Positions 43,380-52,724 are shown, numbered from the stretch's first letter. The stretch is 64,000 bases of DNA from UBA3478 sp049596955 (GCA_049596955.1 JBMYMD010000011.1:7188-71187); one strand, 5' to 3'. Translations and numbers: made by a program. The notes: generated from the sequence alone by a model not told the origin.

Positions 43380-44111
43380 ATGTCTGATGATTACATTTTC
43401 GGAATAAGGGCCATCCTAGAAGCTCAAAAATCAAATACCCCTATCCAAAAGGTATTCATCCAAAAAGGGTTGAAAAGTAACTTAATTCAAACTTTAGAAA
43501 GTCAATTAAGACAGCAAGACATTTCAATCTCATACGTGCCCGAAGAGCGATTTAGAAGATTTAAAAACCAAAATCACCAAGGCGCAGCTGCCTTAATTTC
43601 GCCGGTCACTTATATGGACTACATAGAAAAAGTTGATGCTTGTCTTCAGCAGCCCAGAAAGGCCTTTTTCTTATTATTAGATCATATTACAGATGTGCGA
43701 AACTTCGGTGCCATACTAAGAACTGCCAATAGCGCCGGTGTAGACGCTGTAATTATCCCTTCAAGCGGAATGGCCCCAATTACCTCTGAAAGCGTTAAAA
43801 GTTCTTCAGGAGCTTTATTTACTACTTCTATTTGCAGAAGCACACATATCAAAGATGTTATTTACTATCTTCAAGGTTCAGGAGTAAAAGTAATTGCTGC
43901 TACAGAAAAAGCGGAACAGAACATCTATGATGAACCACTAGACGATCACATCGCCATAGTGATGGGTTCAGAAGATAAAGGTATACATCCTTCCATTTTG
44001 AAATTGGTAGATGCACAGGCTAAATTACCCATGTTAGGTAAGGTCGATTCTTTAAATGTTTCTGTCGCATGCGGATTATTTTTGTACGAAGTAGTACGCC
44101 AACGACTTTAA
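43380..44111 (+). CDS. rlmB: 23S rRNA (guanosine-2'-O)-methyltransferase RlmB
   Basis: A 243-residue SPOUT-family enzyme that methylates the ribose of a guanosine in the 23S rRNA P loop. An N-terminal substrate-binding domain (to about 75) is followed by the trefoil-knot domain with NFGAILRTANSAGVDAVIIP, MGSEDKGIH and LNVSVACGLFLYEVVRQR. It begins four bases after the exported paralogue and four bases before rarA. TrmH-type tRNA methyltransferase is the alternative, but the length and domain order fit RlmB. Confidence 0.92.
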   Translation: MSDDYIFGIRAILEAQKSNTPIQKVFIQKGLKSNLIQTLESQLRQQDISISYVPEERFRRFKNQNHQGAAALISPVTYMDYIEKVDACLQQPRKAFFLLLDHITDVRNFGAILRTANSAGVDAVIIPSSGMAPITSESVKSSSGALFTTSICRSTHIKDVIYYLQGSGVKVIAATEKAEQNIYDEPLDDHIAIVMGSEDKGIHPSILKLVDAQAKLPMLGKVDSLNVSVACGLFLYEVVRQRL

Positions 44112-44114
44112 ACA

Positions 44115-45389
44115 ATGAATTCAATCCCATTTGCCGAGAGAGCTAGACCTCTTTCTTTACAAGATTATGTAGGTCAAGACCCGATTATCGGACCTACAGG
44201 AGTGGTAGGACGACAAATAAAAGCCGGTCACCTCAGTTCTTTAATTTTGTGGGGGCCTCCAGGAACAGGTAAAACCACATTGGCACACCTATTAGCACAA
44301 GAACTCCAAAGGCCTATTATCGAGCTAAGCGCTATTGAAAGTAATGTTAAAGAAGTTCGAGCCGCTATTGAGCAAAGTTCAAAAAGTCAACAACTTTTTT
44401 CAAAAAAACAGTCGATCCTATTTATCGATGAAATTCATCGCTTTAGTAAATCACAGCAAGATTCGTTACTTAAGGCTGTAGAAAAAGGTATAGTTACACT
44501 TATTGGAGCCACTACAGAAAACCCCAGTTACGAAGTAATTCCTGCCCTTCTCTCTCGCTGTCAAATCGCACAATTAAAGACCTTATCAGAGGAGGAATTA
44601 ACCCAATTACTCAAAAATGCAGTATCACGAGATAACTATTTTAAAAATTGGCATATCGAACTGCAAGAACTTGATGTTCTGTTGCATCATTCCCAAGGTG
44701 ATGGAAGAAAACTATTAAACCTATTTGAAAACACCTGTGAAGGCTTAAAAGGTGAATCTGGAAGCACCAGTATTACAATTAACAATGAGAACACACGTTC
44801 ATTTATTCAAACCAAGAGTTTCAAGTTTGACAAAAAAGGAAATCAACATTACGATATTGTATCTGCTCTAATTAAGTCGATAAGAGGAAGCGATGCAGAT
44901 GCCTCAGTTTACTGGTTAGCTCGTATGCTCGAAGGAGGTGAAGACCTGAAATTCATATGCAGAAGATTAATCATATCCGCAACAGAAGATATTGGCCTTG
45001 CCAATCCCAATGCATTACTTATAGCTGAAGCAACAGCAAGAAGTGTAGAACAAGTTGGAATGCCTGAATCGAGAATTATATTGAGTCAATGTGTTATTTA
45101 TCTCGCCTGTTCTCCAAAGAGTAACACCGCCTATAAAGCGATTAACAAAGCAGCTGAAATCGTCAAGCAAACAGGAGATTTAGAAGTGCCTCTTCACTTG
45201 AGAAACCCCAGAACTACATACGATAAGCAACTGGATTATGGAAAAGGTTATTTGTATCCTCACGATTTTGAGGGTAACAATCCAATACAAGACTACCTAC
45301 CTAAAGAGCTAACAGATATTCAAATGATCGACTTCAAAGCATCCTCCAGCGAAGAAAAATTAAGAAAACAATCAAATAAAAAAGATTAG
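44115..45389 (+). CDS. rarA: Replication-associated recombination protein RarA (MgsA)
   Basis: A 424-residue AAA+ ATPase related to clamp loaders that acts at stalled replication forks. Walker A is GPPGTGKTT, Walker B is LFIDEIHRF, sensor 1 is in GATTENPSYEV and the Arg finger region is LLSRCQ. The C-terminal half has the tetramerisation domain with ARMLEGGEDLKFICRRLI. Its end overlaps the convergent unknown gene by four bases. Confidence 0.95.
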   Translation: MNSIPFAERARPLSLQDYVGQDPIIGPTGVVGRQIKAGHLSSLILWGPPGTGKTTLAHLLAQELQRPIIELSAIESNVKEVRAAIEQSSKSQQLFSKKQSILFIDEIHRFSKSQQDSLLKAVEKGIVTLIGATTENPSYEVIPALLSRCQIAQLKTLSEEELTQLLKNAVSRDNYFKNWHIELQELDVLLHHSQGDGRKLLNLFENTCEGLKGESGSTSITINNENTRSFIQTKSFKFDKKGNQHYDIVSALIKSIRGSDADASVYWLARMLEGGEDLKFICRRLIISATEDIGLANPNALLIAEATARSVEQVGMPESRIILSQCVIYLACSPKSNTAYKAINKAAEIVKQTGDLEVPLHLRNPRTTYDKQLDYGKGYLYPHDFEGNNPIQDYLPKELTDIQMIDFKASSSEEKLRKQSNKKD

Positions 45390-46057
45390 AACTCCAGTTT
45401 GAGTTCCGTTTTTACTTGGCCTCCAGAATTATCATTTAATTCTATATACCATTTATCTTCTTCCTTAAAAATAAGACCTGAAGCATCTGCATTTTCAACA
45501 AGATATACGTTATTTGCTGAAGTAGATTTCATAGTGAATACCACTCTACCGCTATTATCTACTAAATTGAAGTTATCATCATCAACTCTAACCGCACGAA
45601 GCACATCTCTACTCGAGGCCACTTTAGGTCTGTCATAAGACTTACTTGAACGTTGAACTGCGTACAACTCAACAAAAGCCTTCTGAATTGCATCTTGATA
45701 AGTAGCGTTGAATTCTTTGTACTTACTCTCCCCTGCTTGTGTGCGATATACTTCTTGTCCTTTACAATCTTTGAAGTAAATAACCACCTTAGTCGTCAAA
45801 AAACTTGGCTCTTCTAATAAATCAACTTCAACTGCTTTACAAATGTTAGATGTTACTTCATCATCTAAGGCATTATCGTAATAGGTTTTAAAACCTGCCT
45901 CTGTAAAGAGGTGTTTCAAGATAGTACTACTTCGATAAGCGTTATCCTCATAGAAAATATCAAATTTTACAGGAATTATAACGTAATCGTACTTTTGCAA
46001 CTGACCTAAGGCTGTTTGACTAAGTATGAGCAGAGCGAGTAGTATGAGTCGTTTCAT
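45386..46057 (-). CDS. Exported protein of unknown function
   Basis: A 223-residue protein I do not recognise. A clear signal peptide (MKRLILLALLILSQTALG) is removed before Gln19-Leu. The rest has two halves: an N-terminal part with two Cys (about ICKAVEV and FKDCKGQEV) and a C-terminal beta-rich part. The longer frame starting at 46138 overlaps the HAD gene and would bury the signal peptide, so the ATG at 46057 is chosen. It is downstream of the YjjG-like gene on the same strand, with a 10-base gap. Confidence 0.7.
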   Translation of the reverse strand: MKRLILLALLILSQTALGQLQKYDYVIIPVKFDIFYEDNAYRSSTILKHLFTEAGFKTYYDNALDDEVTSNICKAVEVDLLEEPSFLTTKVVIYFKDCKGQEVYRTQAGESKYKEFNATYQDAIQKAFVELYAVQRSSKSYDRPKVASSRDVLRAVRVDDDNFNLVDNSGRVVFTMKSTSANNVYLVENADASGLIFKEEDKWYIELNDNSGGQVKTELKLEF

Positions 46058-46067
46058 TGTTGAGTAT

Positions 46068-46772
46068 TTATAACAAATATAAAGAATCCAATTGCTCTTC
46101 AAAGTCACTAAAGCAGTTGAATATTGCACATTTTTCATGTTTATACTCTTTCATAGGATCAAAATGCATTGCGTGAAGACCACAATTTAAGGCACCGAGC
46201 ACATCTGCTTCTAAATCATCTCCAACCATAAGCACTTGCTCAGGTCTTCGGTTGGCAATCTCCAATGCGTGATTAAAGATGATAGGGTTAGGTTTTTTGT
46301 ATCCTACCTCATCGGCATTGATAATCCCTTTAAAACAGTTCTCAATAGGAGTTTTAGCTATTTTTTTGTGTTGCACCTCTTTGAATCCATTAGTAACGAT
46401 GTATAAGTCGAATCTTGTTGAAAGTCTTAAAAGCACTTCTGAAACATGCGGAAACAAATTTTTAAAGTTTGTTAGGTGGTTAATATAGCCCTCAACAACG
46501 CGATATAGCAATAACTTATCAAAATCATAGTTCAAAGCAAGAAAGGTTTCGCGAACCCTGTTGTATCTCAAATATTCTTTGTCTATGGCACCATCTCTAT
46601 ACTTTTTCCAATAAGTGAAATTAATTGGGCGATACACATCCATGAATTGGTCAATTTCGATATCGACCTCAAACTCGTCAAAAAGCAATTTAAAAGTAAG
46701 AGCTGAATTTTTTTCAAAATCCCACAGAGTATGGTCTAAGTCAAAAAACAAGGTGTTAATTTCAGTTCTCAT
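46068..46772 (-). CDS. HAD-family pyrimidine nucleotidase, YjjG type
   Basis: A 234-residue haloacid dehalogenase-like phosphatase. The nucleophile motif is FFDLDHTLWDF with Asp11 and Asp13; motif II Thr is in IVTNGF, the Lys in GYKKPNP, and the acidic motif is VGDDLEAD. The DLDHTLWDFEKNS start is typical of YjjG-type 5'-nucleotidases that remove non-canonical pyrimidine nucleotides. The ATG at 46772 overlaps the upstream deacetylase-like gene by 11 bases; a longer frame to 46877 is rejected since it lies within that gene. Confidence 0.88.
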   Translation of the reverse strand: MRTEINTLFFDLDHTLWDFEKNSALTFKLLFDEFEVDIEIDQFMDVYRPINFTYWKKYRDGAIDKEYLRYNRVRETFLALNYDFDKLLLYRVVEGYINHLTNFKNLFPHVSEVLLRLSTRFDLYIVTNGFKEVQHKKIAKTPIENCFKGIINADEVGYKKPNPIIFNHALEIANRRPEQVLMVGDDLEADVLGALNCGLHAMHFDPMKEYKHEKCAIFNCFSDFEEQLDSLYLL

Positions 46773-48051
46773 CAACAAATTGAATAAGGTTTTCAAAATA
46801 GGTTGAACCTGGTGTTTCGGCCACAAATTCATTGGAAAATACAAATCGTAAGTTTCCACCAATTTTTTGAGTTTCATTTACTACAGCTCTTAGATCACTA
46901 AAAGCCTGCTTAGCTGCCCTTCTATTTTTAAAAACCTGATTTGTCATAACAAAAGGGTGCACCTTTAGAGGTTGAACCATTTCAACATCTAAATCATAAA
47001 AAAAATGAGTGCTCGACGTTCCACTTCTAAAACCGATTTTATCCGCATATCCCATAGAAAAATCATCTCGTAATTCCGCATCAATAAGTCGCTTGTAGTA
47101 ATGTGGCATACGCAGATTCAATTTTGAGTGTAAGGCATACCAAATTGGTCTGTGTATTTGTTTGGTAAGTTCTAATCGTTCTCTCTCTAGAGCATTACTG
47201 TCTTGAAGACCTAAATGAGATATCGATAAGGCAACCGTTTTATAATCTGCAACCGATTTAATCAGCCGATTTAATGACGAACGAAAACGAGAAATATTTT
47301 GATCTTCAAATAGATATTTACTGTATTCAAAGAAAAAACGCAGCTTTATGTCAGAGGAATCCAGTCGATGGATCAAGTCATTATAAATTAAAAATGGATC
47401 TTCAATTCGTCCTGTCCAAACTGCAAATCGCTTCTTTATTGTATTGAAATTTAATCTCGCGAGATCACCTATACTTTCGGTGAGGTGACGCATCAATCCT
47501 CGTCCACTATATTTGAAGGCTTGAACCACATTTAAAGATAATTCATAATTTACCTCTGAAGCTCGTTCAGGAATTTGGTCAAAATATTCCTGTAAACTCT
47601 GGTAAAATGCATTCATCCACAGGTCAATTAAAGGTCTTTTAAGCGCATCTAGTTTGTGTAAAACACTTAGCTCTGCCTTGAATTCGTTTTTAGGGTTTTT
47701 AACATGAAATAAAATTTCCTCGTACCTGCTCAGTAAAAAAAAAGAAGCAGCAAATAAATCAAAAGGGATTTTACTCTTTTCACCAACCCCAAAGAAATAA
47801 GGAATGTCATTCCAATCTCCTGCAGTTACATCAATTGCTCTAACGCCCTTTTCAAAAAGTAAAGGATGGGATTCAATAAAAAACTCATTCTGAAGAGGCT
47901 GTTTGGCATAGGTGATTTTGGGGCCATCATGCTTGATAAAGTCCTCTACTGAGGTCGTTAATTCAAAATCTAATTTTAAAATATTTTCAATGCACTGCTG
48001 GGTAATATAGCGCAATCGATTCGATATTCTATGAGTATAAATTAAGAGCAT
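46762..48051 (-). CDS. Degenerate polysaccharide deacetylase-like protein
   Basis: A 429-residue protein resembling the flavobacterial polysaccharide deacetylase family that has an N-terminal domain of about 120 residues and a carbohydrate esterase 4-like barrel. The SYADKIGFRSGTSSTHFFYD-type ending (here MGYADKIGFRSGTSS) is the strongest link. The expected metal-binding Asp pair appears replaced (LSLNVVQAFKYSGRG), and the expected His motif reads SISHLGLQ. It may therefore be catalytically inactive. It overlaps the murein ligase gene by 10 bases and the HAD gene by 11, a tight operon suggesting a cell-wall role. Confidence 0.65.
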   Translation of the reverse strand: MLLIYTHRISNRLRYITQQCIENILKLDFELTTSVEDFIKHDGPKITYAKQPLQNEFFIESHPLLFEKGVRAIDVTAGDWNDIPYFFGVGEKSKIPFDLFAASFFLLSRYEEILFHVKNPKNEFKAELSVLHKLDALKRPLIDLWMNAFYQSLQEYFDQIPERASEVNYELSLNVVQAFKYSGRGLMRHLTESIGDLARLNFNTIKKRFAVWTGRIEDPFLIYNDLIHRLDSSDIKLRFFFEYSKYLFEDQNISRFRSSLNRLIKSVADYKTVALSISHLGLQDSNALERERLELTKQIHRPIWYALHSKLNLRMPHYYKRLIDAELRDDFSMGYADKIGFRSGTSSTHFFYDLDVEMVQPLKVHPFVMTNQVFKNRRAAKQAFSDLRAVVNETQKIGGNLRFVFSNEFVAETPGSTYFENLIQFVDEN

Positions 48052-49403
48052 TCCACGAGTTTGGTTTCAAAATTTTCAAATGAAAATCCTCCATAATTTC
48101 CAGAACTCATCATCAAATAAATCGTACGATCAGTAATCTGCTCATACAAGCGCTGTTCAAAAGCCTTTGCATTGGTATACACTTCAAGAGATGAATTTTT
48201 AAATGCATTTCGAATTTCTTGAACACTTAATTCTGGCATATTTTTAAGTGCCAACGCTTCAGCCGTATAATAAACGATTGCCTCATCTGCCTCATCTAAA
48301 CTATGCGCATATTGTTTTATAAATTCGGCGTTTAAAGAACTGTAGGTGTGTAGTTCAAAACAAGCGACAACTTTAAAGGAATCAAATTGTTCTTTGACCG
48401 CAGCCAAAGAAGCTCTCACCTTACTCGGCGCATGGGCAAAATCCTTAAATATTTTAATGTTTTTATGCTGACCCACAAGCTCTAATCGCTTTGAAGCACC
48501 TTTAAAAGAAGATATTGCTTCAAAAAAATCTGCAGCATCTACCCCCATTTGTTGACAGATCCATTGCGCTCCAGATATATTGTTGACATTGTGCTTTCCA
48601 AAGACATCAATAGGTACTTTTCCTTCATCAGTCTCAATCATAGTGACACCATCTGAAATACTATGTTTAAGAGTTGTATAGGGAAATTTACGAAGTGGTC
48701 TTTCACAAGATGTTACCAATTCTTTGACCTGAATATCTTCTTCATTGTAGGTGATACTACCTCCTTCGACTAATGTTTCTAGAAATATTGAAAATTGATT
48801 AGTGTAATCTTCGGCAGTCTTAAATACATTGATGTGATCCCATGCAATCCCACTAATTAAAGCAATATGGGCTCTATATTTGTGAAATTTAGGACTCAAA
48901 TCAATGGGTGAAGACAGATATTCATCGCCTTCTATGACTATAAAATCAGCATCAGAGAGTTTTACCATTCGGTCAAATCCAGTCAATTGGGCCCCGACTA
49001 AATAATCCACCTCAACATCCCAATAATTCAGAACATGTAATATCATTGAGGTAATCGTTGTTTTTCCGTGACTACCACCAATAACTACCCTTGTTTTTTC
49101 TTTGGCCTCTTCATAAATAAATTCAGGATAAGAATAAATTTTAAGTCCGAGTTCCTGTGCTCTTAACAACTCGGGGTTGTCTTTTTTAGCGTGCATGCCC
49201 AAAATCACAGCATCGAGATCTGAGGTGATCTTTTCTGAAAACCAACCCATCTGAGCTGGTAACAAGCCTGAACTTTCCAATCTTGACTTGGAGGGTTCAT
49301 AGATAGCATCGTCGCTACCACTTATCAAATAACCCTTGTCGTGTAAGGCTAAAGCTAAATTGTGCATTGCACTACCTCCGATGGCGATAAAATGAATTTT
49401 CAT
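48042..49403 (-). CDS. Mpl-like murein peptide ligase
   Basis: A 453-residue Mur-ligase-family protein, close in layout to UDP-N-acetylmuramate:L-alanyl-gamma-D-glutamyl-meso-DAP ligase, which recycles murein tripeptide. The N-terminal nucleotide-sugar domain starts MKIHFIAIGGSAMHNLALAL; the ATP loop is GSHGKTT at 110-116; the central domain has EGDEY and ISGIAWDHINVF. It lacks a signal peptide and acts in the cytoplasm. It is the first gene of a four-gene leftward operon. Confidence 0.88.
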   Translation of the reverse strand: MKIHFIAIGGSAMHNLALALHDKGYLISGSDDAIYEPSKSRLESSGLLPAQMGWFSEKITSDLDAVILGMHAKKDNPELLRAQELGLKIYSYPEFIYEEAKEKTRVVIGGSHGKTTITSMILHVLNYWDVEVDYLVGAQLTGFDRMVKLSDADFIVIEGDEYLSSPIDLSPKFHKYRAHIALISGIAWDHINVFKTAEDYTNQFSIFLETLVEGGSITYNEEDIQVKELVTSCERPLRKFPYTTLKHSISDGVTMIETDEGKVPIDVFGKHNVNNISGAQWICQQMGVDAADFFEAISSFKGASKRLELVGQHKNIKIFKDFAHAPSKVRASLAAVKEQFDSFKVVACFELHTYSSLNAEFIKQYAHSLDEADEAIVYYTAEALALKNMPELSVQEIRNAFKNSSLEVYTNAKAFEQRLYEQITDRTIYLMMSSGNYGGFSFENFETKLVECS

Positions 49404-49482
49404 AGTAAAAGCTGCGCTACCACTTAAAAAGTTTCTAAATTTAATAGCATAAAGATACTAACACTCTGTAAAGACCTCGCTT

Positions 49483-49803
49483 ATGAGATTAGAAAACCTA
49501 CATGAAATTCAAGAAAAAGAATTGTTTCCCGGCTACCACGGAAAATTATTTCACGGCGAACAATTGAGTTGGGCCTTTTGGAGAGTGGATGAAGGCTCAG
49601 CTGTTCCTGAACATCATCATATACACGAACAAATGATGCACGTCATCTCCGGACGATTTGAATTCACCCTTAATGGCATCACCAAAATATGTGAAGCTGG
49701 AGACCTCATTCACATACCCTCAAACCAAGTTCATTCAGGTAAAGCATTGACAGATTGTGTTTTAATGGATGTGTTTTCACCCGCTCGAGACGATTACAAA
49801 TAA
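49483..49803 (+). CDS. Cupin-domain protein
   Basis: A 106-residue single-domain cupin. Metal-binding residues are visible in the first motif (EHHHIHEQMMHVISG) and the second (GDLIHIPSNQVHSG). Function is open: small cupins may be isomerases, dioxygenases or binding proteins. It is three bases upstream of an SDR gene, which suggests a shared carbohydrate or keto-acid pathway (inference). It is divergent from the murein ligase gene; no clear -7 box is seen in the 79-base gap. Confidence 0.85.
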   Translation: MRLENLHEIQEKELFPGYHGKLFHGEQLSWAFWRVDEGSAVPEHHHIHEQMMHVISGRFEFTLNGITKICEAGDLIHIPSNQVHSGKALTDCVLMDVFSPARDDYK

Positions 49804-49806
49804 GTC

Positions 49807-50595
49807 ATGAATATTTCTCTTGAAAACAAAACTGCCATTGTTGGTGGATGCAGCCGTGGAATTGGCGAGGGTGTTGCCCGTGTTTTGGCGAAGGCAGGAG
49901 CATCGGTCATTCTCATGAGCAGAAATAAGGAAGCTTTAGGTCAATTAAAAGATACGTTGCCCTGTATTCATTCAGAGCAAAAACATGAAGTGTTTCTAGT
50001 GGACTTTAACGACCACAAGGATTTTCAAAAGAAAGTAGATGTCTTTTTCAAACAACATAAAGTAGACATCCTGGTCAACAATACCCAAGGTCCAGAAGGC
50101 GGGTCGGCCTTAGAAAAAAAGATTGACGATTATCAGGAAGCCTTTGATTTACTGTTTAAAAATCATGTTTACATTACAGAAAAAGCTGTTGGGCATATGA
50201 TGGCTCAAAAGTGGGGACGAATTATTAATATCGCTTCGATTTCAGTGAAAGAGCCTTTAAATTATCTGGTGCTTTCAAACTCCATTAGGGCAGCATTGAC
50301 GACTTGGGCCAAGAGTATGGCCATTGATCTTGGACCATACAACATAACCGTGAACAATACGCTTACGGGCTACTTCGATACCCAAAGAATTGCAGAGCTC
50401 AATCAGAAAAAAGCAGAGAAACTAAACATCAAAGCCTCTGAGGTTCGAGACCAAATGATTGCCAATGTCCCCTTAAAACGGCTAGGAACTCCTGAAGAAT
50501 ATGGTAATCTAATTTGCTTTTTGGCCTCTGAACAGGCCTCTTACATAAATGGAGCAAATATTCCTATCGATGGTGGACTATTGAAGTCGCTCTAA
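49807..50595 (+). CDS. SDR-family protein with replaced catalytic residues
   Basis: A 262-residue short-chain dehydrogenase/reductase. The NAD(P)-binding GGCSRGIGEG is at 13-22 and NNTQGP replaces the usual NNAG. The Ser of the active site lies in IASISVKEP, but where YxxxK is expected the sequence reads LSNSIRAAL, with Ser for Tyr and Arg for Lys. The C-terminal GTPEEYGNLICFLASEQASY and NGANIPIDGG are typical of the family. It may use different chemistry or be a non-catalytic binder. Its end overlaps obgE by four bases. Confidence 0.85.
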   Translation: MNISLENKTAIVGGCSRGIGEGVARVLAKAGASVILMSRNKEALGQLKDTLPCIHSEQKHEVFLVDFNDHKDFQKKVDVFFKQHKVDILVNNTQGPEGGSALEKKIDDYQEAFDLLFKNHVYITEKAVGHMMAQKWGRIINIASISVKEPLNYLVLSNSIRAALTTWAKSMAIDLGPYNITVNNTLTGYFDTQRIAELNQKKAEKLNIKASEVRDQMIANVPLKRLGTPEEYGNLICFLASEQASYINGANIPIDGGLLKSL

Positions 50596-51593
50596 GCATT
50601 TAGCAAGTTCCACAGCTTGTCTTTTAGAGCCATTATTCCCTTTTGAGCCACTGAAGAAATGAACATAAACTGTAATCCTGGGGCATTCGATTCTATTTCG
50701 TCTTTGAGTTCAGACATCAATTCTTCATCGAGCATATCCGATTTAGAAATCACTAAAAAGCGATCCTTGTCCAATAATTCAGGGTTATATCGCTTGAGCT
50801 CATCACATAAAATACCGTACTCTTTGAGATGATCGGCGCTATCGGCAGGAACTAAAAACAGTAAGGTCGCATTGCGTTCAATATGTCTTAAAAAGTAATG
50901 CCCCAGTCCTTTTCCCTCTGCGGCTCCTTCAATAATTCCTGGTATGTCAGCCATTACAAAACTTTGAAAATCTCTGTACTCGACAATTCCCAAATTAGGT
51001 TTGAGCGTGGTGAATTCGTAATCTGCAATTTTTGGTTTAGCCGAGGTCATCACTGAAAGTAGCGTCGACTTACCCGCATTAGGAAAGCCTACAAGTCCCA
51101 CATCAGCCAGAACTTTTAGCTCAAGGGTAATGTTTTTTTCTTCTCCTTCTAAACCACTTTGGGCATATCGTGGTGTTTGATTTGTCGGGCTTTTAAAGTG
51201 CCAATTTCCACGCCCACCAAGACCCCCTGTGGCAATAACTAATTCCTGTGATTCTTCAGTGATTTCAGCTATAAAAGAATCGTCCTCCGTGTTTTTAAGT
51301 ACGGTTCCTAGCGGAACATCGATATACACATCTTCACCATCAGCTCCGGTAGAGCGATTTTTGCTACCATGTTCACCGTGACCAGCCTTAAAATGACGTT
51401 TGAACTTAAAGTTTAAAAGGGTCCATAAATTGGGATTCGCCCTGATAATGACATGGCCTCCTCGTCCTCCATCGCCCCCATCGGGGCCTCCTTTAGCGAC
51501 GTATTTTTCTCGGTGTAAATGTGAAGAACCTTTACCTCCATTTCCAGAAAACACATGAATCTTGACGTAATCAACGAAATTACCTTCTGTCAT
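50592..51593 (-). CDS. obgE: GTPase Obg/CgtA
   Basis: A 333-residue GTPase linked to large-subunit assembly and stress control. The Gly-rich Obg fold occupies about residues 1-158 (SGNGGKGSSHLHREKYVAKG), followed by the G domain with GFPNAGKST, DIPGIIEGAAEGKGLG and the SKSD motif. The short C-terminal region lacks the extra TGS-like domain, as in many bacteria. Its ATG overlaps the adk stop codon (ATGA). Confidence 0.97.
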   Translation of the reverse strand: MTEGNFVDYVKIHVFSGNGGKGSSHLHREKYVAKGGPDGGDGGRGGHVIIRANPNLWTLLNFKFKRHFKAGHGEHGSKNRSTGADGEDVYIDVPLGTVLKNTEDDSFIAEITEESQELVIATGGLGGRGNWHFKSPTNQTPRYAQSGLEGEEKNITLELKVLADVGLVGFPNAGKSTLLSVMTSAKPKIADYEFTTLKPNLGIVEYRDFQSFVMADIPGIIEGAAEGKGLGHYFLRHIERNATLLFLVPADSADHLKEYGILCDELKRYNPELLDKDRFLVISKSDMLDEELMSELKDEIESNAPGLQFMFISSVAQKGIMALKDKLWNLLNA

Positions 51594-52162
51594 AAATCAG
51601 CGACAATTTGCTCCAATTTCAAGGCAATTTCATCAATATTACCAATACCATTAACTGCGACGAATTTGTTCTGCTTTTGATAAAAATCAATGAGTGGAGC
51701 GGTTTTTTGATTGTACTCATCAAAACGATTTCTGATTTTCGATTCATCCATATCGTCAGAACGACCACTGTCTTTTCCCCTTTGAATCAAACGCTGAATT
51801 AAAATTTCATCCTCAGCCTCTAGAGAAATAGTGGCATTGATCTTCATGCTCTTGTCTTGCATCAAATTGTCAAGAGCTTCAGCCTGGGCCGTAGTTCGAG
51901 GAAAACCATCAAAAATAAATCCGTTGGCATCAGGGTTTTTTTCAACCTCATCTGAGAGCATCTTTATGGTTACTTCATCAGGTACGAGTGCGCCATCATC
52001 GATGTAAGACTTGGCAAGTTGACCCAATTCCGTTTGATTTTTGATGTTATATCTAAATACATCTCCAGTAGAAATGTGTACCCACTGTAATTTTTCTTTT
52101 AATAAAGCTGCTTGAGTTCCTTTTCCTGCTCCAGGCTTTCCAAATAAAACAATGTTTTTCAT
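51590..52162 (-). CDS. adk: Adenylate kinase
   Basis: A 190-residue kinase that interconverts ATP, AMP and ADP. The P loop is GKPGAGKGTQA, the AMP-binding segment STGDVFRYNI, and GFPRTTAQAEAL follows. The lid is short, without a zinc-binding Cys set, as in other short-lid adenylate kinases. It is coupled by four-base overlaps to hpt upstream and obgE downstream. Confidence 0.97.
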   Translation of the reverse strand: MKNIVLFGKPGAGKGTQAALLKEKLQWVHISTGDVFRYNIKNQTELGQLAKSYIDDGALVPDEVTIKMLSDEVEKNPDANGFIFDGFPRTTAQAEALDNLMQDKSMKINATISLEAEDEILIQRLIQRGKDSGRSDDMDESKIRNRFDEYNQKTAPLIDFYQKQNKFVAVNGIGNIDEIALKLEQIVADL

Positions 52163-52692
52163 TTGTCTTCGTCAATTATATAAATAGCGTTCAAATTTCT
52201 TCCTTCTTCGTTGTAATCGAGCCCATAACCCACTACAAATTCACTTGGAATTTCACGACCGATATAGTCTATGGCGTACTCTCCTTGATAGGTGTCTTTC
52301 TTGTAGAGTAAAGAGGCAATTCTAAATGAATTTACTTTAGCATTACTAAACATGTCGACCAAAGTTTTCAAGGTTCGCCCACTATCGATAATATCCTCTA
52401 AGATGACAATGTCGTGTCCTTCTATATCTTCGCTGACCTCTAAAAGGGTCTGCACGAGCTGGGTCGAGGTTAAACCCGAGTAGGATGCTAATTTCACAAA
52501 CGACACCTTGCAATCGCCTTCGTAATACGAAATAAAGTCACTTGTAAGGCGAAATGCTCCATTTAAAACACCGACAAACAAAGGACTTTTGTCTTTGTAA
52601 TCTTGGAATACTTCAGCTGCCATCCGTTGAACAATTTGTTGAACTTCTTCAGCCGTAAGCAACTTTTTAAATTGAATATCATCGATAACCAT
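52159..52692 (-). CDS. hpt: Hypoxanthine phosphoribosyltransferase
   Basis: A 177-residue purine-salvage enzyme that makes IMP and GMP from free bases and PRPP. The PRPP loop is VILEDIIDSGRTLKTL, and the purine-recognition Lys/Asp region lies near IDYIGREIPSEFVVGYGLD. The ATG at 52692 is preferred to a TTG one codon upstream. It heads the operon hpt-adk-obgE and is divergent from purK. Confidence 0.95.
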   Translation of the reverse strand: MVIDDIQFKKLLTAEEVQQIVQRMAAEVFQDYKDKSPLFVGVLNGAFRLTSDFISYYEGDCKVSFVKLASYSGLTSTQLVQTLLEVSEDIEGHDIVILEDIIDSGRTLKTLVDMFSNAKVNSFRIASLLYKKDTYQGEYAIDYIGREIPSEFVVGYGLDYNEEGRNLNAIYIIDEDK

Positions 52693-52710
52693 CAAGCGAA
52701 ATTAGTTAAA

Positions 52711-52718
52711 CAAAATTA
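52711..52718 (-). promoter_or_regulatory. -7 box (TAATTTTG) for hpt-adk-obgE
   Basis: A perfect minus-strand TAnnTTTG, 18 bases before the hpt ATG, in the 67-base gap to the divergent purK gene. No TTG at -33 is seen. Confidence 0.5.
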
Positions 52719-52724
52719 CAATTT

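Noticed and set aside
46058..46138. N-terminal extension of the exported protein ending at 45386
   Set aside because: It overlaps the YjjG-like gene and would bury a clear signal peptide that begins at the ATG of 46057.
46773..46877. N-terminal extension of the YjjG-like nucleotidase
   Set aside because: The extra 35 residues lie inside the upstream deacetylase-like gene, and the family N-terminus begins at the ATG of 46772.
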